Positions 59,351 through 64,000 of a stretch of 64,000 nucleotides of DNA are shown here, in pieces. Position 1 is the first letter of the stretch; each line of letters starts with the position of its first letter. The translations under genes were made by a program, and so were the position numbers. The stretch is from Mucilaginibacter sp. KACC 22773 (GTDB lineage: Bacteria; Bacteroidota; Bacteroidia; Sphingobacteriales; Sphingobacteriaceae): NCBI RefSeq assembly GCF_028736215.1, contig NZ_CP117883.1, forward strand, positions 6,448,001 through 6,512,000, read 5' to 3'. Below the pieces are notes generated by a model, which was given only the letters and a program-made list of their open reading frames with translations, was not told where the DNA came from and did no database searches.

Positions 59351-60085
59351 ATTTGAAGAAATATACTATGAGGCAAAATCTGGCAAATGGTTCAGGCGTT
59401 TTGCTGTTTTTGCCTCATAGTGCTCAGTTTAAGCCGTATTCCGGCAGGCCTGGTGAAGATCATGATCATTGCTGGTACTTTTACCCTATACAAGACTGTG
59501 CCGGGCAACTCGGAAGCGGAGTACCGGAATCAATGCACTTAATTGATCAGTTCGATCCTTTAAAACTCTCCTTATACAAGTAATCCTGCTGAGGATTTTT
59601 TCAAACCGTTTTAAGAAAAATTGAAGAACATATCTGTCTGAGCTGGTTTGATGTGAAATTTCATTTCAGTCACCAGGTTTTGATAAGCAATGAGGGCTAA
59701 GTTTTTTTGCATAGAATTTCGCCGCAGGGACAACTTTTTTATTTCGACAGGAAATGGCATCAAGGACATGTTCGAATAAATAATGGAAAAATCTGTCATA
59801 ACCTAAAATTCATGCTGTATTATTGACAAAAGTTGACTTTTATTGCCGAATAGTGTGATGATGTCCTTTTCTGAAGGTATAGTTTTGAGCCAATAATTTA
59901 TAAGCCATTTTTAAAAATTGAAGAAACATTTTAATGTTAACCCCAAGTATCATCAATGAAACGTGAGGGTATCAGCCTGTCGATGTTCCATGCAAACGAT
60001 TTTTATGCAATGCATCGGCCGGAACATCAATGCATTTTCGACAATCCATTATTTACCAAAATTGATTTAAGTTAAAGTATCTACC
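59351..60085. other. 735-bp stretch without a confident gene
   Basis: A 51-codon plus-strand frame at 59387-59542 (MVQAFCCFCLIVLSLS, then GLVKIMIIAGTFTLYKTVPG) could be a tiny membrane peptide or a gene remnant. A 62-codon minus-strand frame at 59611-59799 is equally unclear. GATGTTCC (59982-59989) and GGAACATC (60021-60028) form an inverted pair upstream of the next gene, perhaps an operator. Confidence 0.35.
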
Positions 60086-60817
60086 ATGAATATTAAACGC
60101 AGTGCATTATTGTTGGCGGCGGGCTTTGTAATTCTGTTAGGATTAAGATTACAAGGCCAGTCTGCAACCTCAGGCAAGATCGATGTTATAACCGAAAATG
60201 ATACCGCACGAAGTGTCGCGCCATTCTTTACCCCGGCTACCGCATCAAAAAAAAACCCGAATGCCGAAGGATTTATTCAGCGCTGGTCACTATTAGAACC
60301 CATTAACAAATCAATACGCAGTAATCTTGTTTTTACCGTTAACTATCTGAAAACGCAATTTGAAACCGATTATTTCTCAAACCAGTTTACGGTTATTCCC
60401 CGGAATGGAGAAAAAGTAAAAGTTGGCGAACAGGAATTATTATGGCATGCATTGGAAAGCCCCAATTTCAACATCAAATTATTCCGTCTGGCCTATGGGT
60501 TAAGGAAACAGACCTATGCTGTATTATTTTGGGCAGTAACTATAGTAAACAGCCCGAGGGAGATAAAAAATGTAAGATTGGCGGTGGGCTCAAACGGAGG
60601 ATCAATGTGGTGGCTAAATGGCAAAGAAGCAGTAATACTTGATGGGGACAGGCGCATGGTAATGGATGATTGCGTTTCGCCCCGGCTGACGCTAAACAAG
60701 GGAAAAAACATCATACGCGGAGCAGTGATCAATGGGCCCGGACTCAGTGATTTTTGTGTTCGGCTGCTGGATGAAAAGGGAGCGCCGATAAAAGATGTAT
60801 CTATCACGCTGCAATAA
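60086..60817 (+). CDS. Secreted protein of xylan-utilisation loci, often labelled acetylxylan esterase
   Basis: A 243-residue exported protein with a signal peptide to about residue 25. The conserved-looking stretch is GFIQRWSLLEPINKSIRSNL, FSNQFTVIPRNGEKVKVGEQ, LFRLAYGLRKQTYAVLFWAV, GSNGGSMWWLNGKEAVILDG and SPRLTLNKGKNIIRGAVING. The beta-sandwich pattern resembles a carbohydrate-binding module. I recall such proteins carrying the label acetylxylan esterase, but no Ser-His-Asp nucleophile motif is visible. It heads a run of polysaccharide genes on the plus strand. Confidence 0.7.
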   Translation: MNIKRSALLLAAGFVILLGLRLQGQSATSGKIDVITENDTARSVAPFFTPATASKKNPNAEGFIQRWSLLEPINKSIRSNLVFTVNYLKTQFETDYFSNQFTVIPRNGEKVKVGEQELLWHALESPNFNIKLFRLAYGLRKQTYAVLFWAVTIVNSPREIKNVRLAVGSNGGSMWWLNGKEAVILDGDRRMVMDDCVSPRLTLNKGKNIIRGAVINGPGLSDFCVRLLDEKGAPIKDVSITLQ

Positions 60818-60868
60818 ATTAACTGATCATCGCATTTAACACCGGATTTGTAAAGCAATTGAGTTATT

Positions 60869-62317
60869 ATGAAATTAATAGTAAAGGTATTAAGTACTAT
60901 ATCCCTGTTCTCATTATTATTAGCCCCACAGGCCAATGCACAAGTTGGCAAACCATTTATACATGACCCTTCCACCATTGCAGAATGCGATGGAAAGTAC
61001 TACACATTCGGAACGTTTGGAGGCGGGTTAATATCCGAAGATGGCTGGACATGGAATGGAGGCGGAGTAAGACCCGGCGGCGGGGCCGCTCCTGATGTAT
61101 TAAAAATTGGTGACCGCTACCTTATTGTTTATGGTGCCACCGGCGGTGGCCTGGCAGGCGGTCATAACGGAACAATACTGACCATGTGGAATAAGTCGCT
61201 TGATCCAAAATCACCAGATTTTAAATATTCAGAACCTGTAAAAGTTGCTTCGTCTGATGGTATTGAAGATTGTGATGCTATTGATCCGGGGCTTCTTCTT
61301 GACCCAACCGATGGACGGTTATGGTTATCCTACGGCACCTATTTTGGATACATACGCCTTGTGGAGCTTGATCCTAAAACGGGTAAGCGTGTTGAAGGTA
61401 ATAAAGCATTAAATATAGCTATTGATTGCGAGGCCACAGATTTGTTATACAGGGAAGGGTGGTACTATTTGCTTGGAACACACGGCACATGCTGCGATGG
61501 CCCAAACTCAACTTATAATATTGTTGTTGGCCGATCCAGGAAAGTAACAGGGCCATATATTGATAATATGGGAAGGGATATGTTAAAAGGAGGTGGCAAA
61601 ATGGTAGTGGCAGCCGGCGACAGGCTGATTGGACCAGGACATTTTGGACGTATTATAGTTGGCGATGGCGTTGAAAAAATGTCTTGCCATTACGAGGCAG
61701 ATCTGGATCAAAGTGGCCGTAGCGTATTAGGCATTCGCCCACTACTATGGAAAAATGGATGGCCGGTGGCAGGTGATAACTTTAAAGAAGGAACTTATGA
61801 GATTGAGTCTGAGCGAAGGGGCTATGCCTTAGAATTGGGCGTTGATTTTACAAGAATGCCTGGTGGGATGCGATTTAACCGGAATAATGATGAACCGGTG
61901 AAACCGGTACCATCACAGGAGTTAGCAGATGTAGTTAAAGGCTGGCCAGCCGGAAACATTGGTGTGCGGATAAGTGATTATATGTTTCGCCCACATCAAA
62001 AATGGGCAATTTCGCCGATCGCCGGCGCAGGAGGATACCTGGGCGGACCATATTATAAAATAGTAATTGCCGGAACAGATCGCGCATTAGCAGCAACAGC
62101 CGAAGCTGAGCTTGTGACAGTACCAACGTTTACCGGTGCGCCGGAACAATTATGGCGAATTGATCAGCTGACTGATGGAACTTATCGGATTATGCCAAAA
62201 GTGGTTCCAAATTCGAAAGAGCAATTGGCTTTAGTTTCATCTGGCGACAGCACGCCTACACTCGCCAAATTTGATATGAATAGTGATAATTCCAAGTGGA
62301 ATTTCAGGACTCACTAA
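60869..62317 (+). CDS. GH43 family glycosidase
   Basis: A 482-residue exported enzyme (signal peptide ending NANAQ or APQANAQ near residue 25). The GH43 catalytic set is Asp33 in FIHDPSTIAE, an Asp near 139 in AIDPGLLLDP, and a Glu near 188 in DCEATDLLY. THGTCCDGPNSTYNIVVGRS follows the subgroup with arabinanases and arabinofuranosidases. The last 160 residues carry an extra module of unclear type. It is probably active on arabinose side chains of xylan or on arabinan. Part of the locus with the esterase and the second GH43 gene. Confidence 0.9.
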   Translation: MKLIVKVLSTISLFSLLLAPQANAQVGKPFIHDPSTIAECDGKYYTFGTFGGGLISEDGWTWNGGGVRPGGGAAPDVLKIGDRYLIVYGATGGGLAGGHNGTILTMWNKSLDPKSPDFKYSEPVKVASSDGIEDCDAIDPGLLLDPTDGRLWLSYGTYFGYIRLVELDPKTGKRVEGNKALNIAIDCEATDLLYREGWYYLLGTHGTCCDGPNSTYNIVVGRSRKVTGPYIDNMGRDMLKGGGKMVVAAGDRLIGPGHFGRIIVGDGVEKMSCHYEADLDQSGRSVLGIRPLLWKNGWPVAGDNFKEGTYEIESERRGYALELGVDFTRMPGGMRFNRNNDEPVKPVPSQELADVVKGWPAGNIGVRISDYMFRPHQKWAISPIAGAGGYLGGPYYKIVIAGTDRALAATAEAELVTVPTFTGAPEQLWRIDQLTDGTYRIMPKVVPNSKEQLALVSSGDSTPTLAKFDMNSDNSKWNFRTH

Positions 62318-62372
62318 CTTATTTAAATGCGCTCCGGAAATGCAGCTATCCTGAAACTTAAATTATAAAGAT

Positions 62373-63500
62373 ATGAATTTTAAATGTTCAATTATTTTAT
62401 TAACAGCCTGCATGGCCGGTAGCCTTTGTAAAGCACAAACCGGCACAGGCGAGATCAAAGAAGATTTTCGGTCTTCAAGCCTTAACCAGCCTGGCCAGGA
62501 ATATCCCCAGGTTAATTCGCAAGGTTATGCACGTTTTCGTATAAAAGCAACAAAGTCCGACAGCATACGGGTTACCTTAGGCCTGGGCGGAAGAGGCGGG
62601 ACTAAACTGGTGAAAGATACCGACGGATATTTTTCGGGCACAACGGAAGGGCCAATGGATGAGGGTTTCCATTACTACCACTTAATAGTTGACGGAGGCA
62701 TTTTTAACGACCCGGGCACATTAAATTATTACGGTTCCACCCGTTGGGAAAGCGGTATAGAAATACCTGCTCATGACCAGAACTTTTATGCCTTAAAGGA
62801 TGTACCCCACGGTAATGTGCAGCAAATACTTTTTCCTTCAAAAAGTACAAATACGCAGCGAAGGGCCTTCGTTTATACGCCTCCGGGTTATGACAAGGAA
62901 AAATCGAAGAAATACCCCGTGCTGTATTTACAACATGGCTGGGGCGAAGACGAGACCGCATGGAGCAACCAGGGGCATGCCAATCTGATCATGGATAACC
63001 TGATTGCTGAAGGCAAAATAAAACCCTTCATCATCGTGATGACCTACGGCATGACCAATGATATTAAAATAAGCGCAGGCGGTTTGAGGAATTTTAAGAT
63101 TGATGCTTTTGAAACTGTGTTAACAGATGAATTAGTGCCTTATGTAGATGCCAATTTTCGCACGGTTACAGATAGGGCACACCGCGCTATGGCAGGGTTA
63201 TCAATGGGCGGCATGGAAACGCATTTAATAACACTTGCCAAGCCCGATGAATTTGCCTATTACGGTCTTTTAAGCGGCGGGATTTATACGCCCGCTGAGT
63301 TAAAAGATAAACCTAAGGCTAAACTTATTTTTATAAGTTGCGGCAGCAAGGAAAATCCTGGTGGCGTAAATAACGCTGCGGCTGCATTAAAAGAAGCAGG
63401 CTACAACGCCGTGTCTTTTATTTCAGAGAATACTGCCCATGAGTTTCTAACCTGGCGCCGCAGCCTGAAAGAACTTGCGCCGCTGTTGTTTAAAGACTAA
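62373..63500 (+). CDS. CE1-type feruloyl/acetyl esterase with N-terminal CBM48-like domain
   Basis: A 375-residue exported esterase. After the signal peptide, residues about 40-125 form an early-set domain (VTLGLGGRGGTKLVKDTDGY, DEGFHYYHLIVDGGIFNDPG). The alpha/beta hydrolase part has YPVLYLQHGWGEDETAW, the nucleophile Ser277 in GLSMGGMETH, and the catalytic His near 355 in TAHEFLTWRRSL. The family removes ferulate or acetate from xylan. Its place between GH43 genes fits arabinoxylan breakdown. A terminator follows. Confidence 0.92.
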   Translation: MNFKCSIILLTACMAGSLCKAQTGTGEIKEDFRSSSLNQPGQEYPQVNSQGYARFRIKATKSDSIRVTLGLGGRGGTKLVKDTDGYFSGTTEGPMDEGFHYYHLIVDGGIFNDPGTLNYYGSTRWESGIEIPAHDQNFYALKDVPHGNVQQILFPSKSTNTQRRAFVYTPPGYDKEKSKKYPVLYLQHGWGEDETAWSNQGHANLIMDNLIAEGKIKPFIIVMTYGMTNDIKISAGGLRNFKIDAFETVLTDELVPYVDANFRTVTDRAHRAMAGLSMGGMETHLITLAKPDEFAYYGLLSGGIYTPAELKDKPKAKLIFISCGSKENPGGVNNAAAALKEAGYNAVSFISENTAHEFLTWRRSLKELAPLLFKD

Positions 63501-63529
63501 GCTGCCTTGTTGTGTTAATATATTAAGTG

Positions 63530-63567
63530 CGCTTAATTGTGAATAAAGCAATTAAGCGTGTTTTTTT
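63530..63567 (+). terminator. Rho-independent terminator
   Basis: CGCTTAATT pairs with AATTAAGCG across an 11-nt loop, followed by TGTTTTTTT. Confidence 0.82.
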
Positions 63568-63599
63568 GCTATTTATGCATATTACACCATAAACCAACC

Positions 63600-64000
63600 A
63601 TGAGCAAAATTTTCAATAACTACTTTCTGGGATTCGCTTTTTTTTTATTGGCTACCTCCGCGGCTTTGGCACAAACGGCTCATAATCCAATTATCTACGC
63701 GGACGTACCTGATATTTCAATAATCAGGGTAGGTAATACTTATTACATGAGCAGTACTACTATGCATATGAGCCCAGGGGTGCCAATCATGAAATCTACA
63801 GATTTGGTTAACTGGAAACTTGTTAGCTATGCATACGATATTTTGGATGATACTGATGACCTAAATCTAAGCAACGGTAAGAGTAGCTATGGGCGAGGTT
63901 CGTGGGCAAGCAGTCTGCGTTATCACAATGGCGTTTACTATGTATCTACTTTTGCGGGCAATACCGGCAAAACTTATATTTATACCACGCATAATATTGA
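63600..64000 (+). CDS. GH43 beta-xylosidase/arabinofuranosidase-like protein, N-terminal part only
   Basis: The frame opens at the ATG at 63600 and stays open to the window end, about 133 residues. A signal peptide (YFLGFAFFLLATSAALAQ) is followed by NPIIYADVPDISIIRVGNTY and YMSSTTMHMSPGVPIMKSTD. This is the start of the GH43 propeller, with the catalytic base Asp in ADVPD. SYGRGSWASSLRYHNGVYYV is the next blade. The pattern fits the GH43 group 12 enzymes. Truncated only by the window edge. Confidence 0.88.
   Translation, partial: MSKIFNNYFLGFAFFLLATSAALAQTAHNPIIYADVPDISIIRVGNTYYMSSTTMHMSPGVPIMKSTDLVNWKLVSYAYDILDDTDDLNLSNGKSSYGRGSWASSLRYHNGVYYVSTFAGNTGKTYIYTTHNI

Noticed and set aside
59611..59799. 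62-codon minus-strand frame in the 59.4-60.1 kb gap
   Set aside because: No start context, family pattern or conserved neighbour supports it. It may be a remnant.
1..64000. CRISPR arrays, prophage or classical defence genes
   Set aside because: No regularly spaced direct repeats, phage structural genes, integrase or restriction, Cas or CBASS-type genes were recognised in any frame.

Overview
The window is chromosomal DNA from a Bacteroidota bacterium. It most resembles a Sphingobacteriaceae member of the Mucilaginibacter/Pedobacter type. Reasons: a SusC/SusD pair with an ECF sigma/FecR-like regulator pair, LytTR and NarL two-component systems, GH43-rich polysaccharide genes, possible -7 boxes of the TAnnTTTG type, few Shine-Dalgarno sequences, and palindromic intergenic repeats. 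The genus is an inference.

Layout. 0-1.6 kb: the tail of an upstream gene, a terminator, and IS copy 1 with a perfect 8-bp target duplication. 1.6-5.6 kb: a small conserved protein, a LytS/LytTR-type two-component pair, and two exported proteins (DUF2141, DUF4397). 6.1-16.1 kb: sigma factor, anti-sigma, SusC, SusD and two surface lipoproteins, with no enzyme gene. 16.2-30.8 kb: housekeeping and envelope genes (feoAB, gcvH, VanZ-like, GHL10 glycosidase, tsaE, alanine dehydrogenase, VanX-like peptidase, YihY, Bax-inhibitor-like). 30.9-36 kb: a SAM-I riboswitch before metH and metF.

36-43.6 kb is an unusual locus. It holds a leaderless 609-residue protein and two proteins that share a CPGSxGCP motif and a short fold; the longer one ends in a CFI-box-like region. 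A membrane protein, histidine kinase and response regulator follow. An identical 34-nt element lies about 183 bp upstream of two of these genes. 43.6-47 kb: an AraC regulator, a phytanoyl-CoA dioxygenase-like protein and a GH43 arabinanase-like lipoprotein.

47.6-54 kb is a six-gene minus-strand operon: DUF427 protein, flavoprotein disulfide reductase, ABC ATPase, fused permease/substrate-binding protein, EgtB and EgtD. It looks like a unit for making, importing and perhaps re-reducing ergothioneine. The binding domain of the fused transporter is circularly permuted: its second lobe precedes its first.

54.1-64 kb: tRNA-Glu, then IS copy 2, which has no target duplication and a frameshifted transposase. 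Next is an ArsR/SRPBCC/VOC cluster with one decayed SRPBCC gene. The window ends in a xylan/arabinan utilisation locus (two GH43 genes, the second cut by the window edge, a CE1-like esterase and an esterase-associated protein).

No CRISPR array, rRNA, prophage or recognised defence island was seen. Function calls come from reading motifs without database searches.
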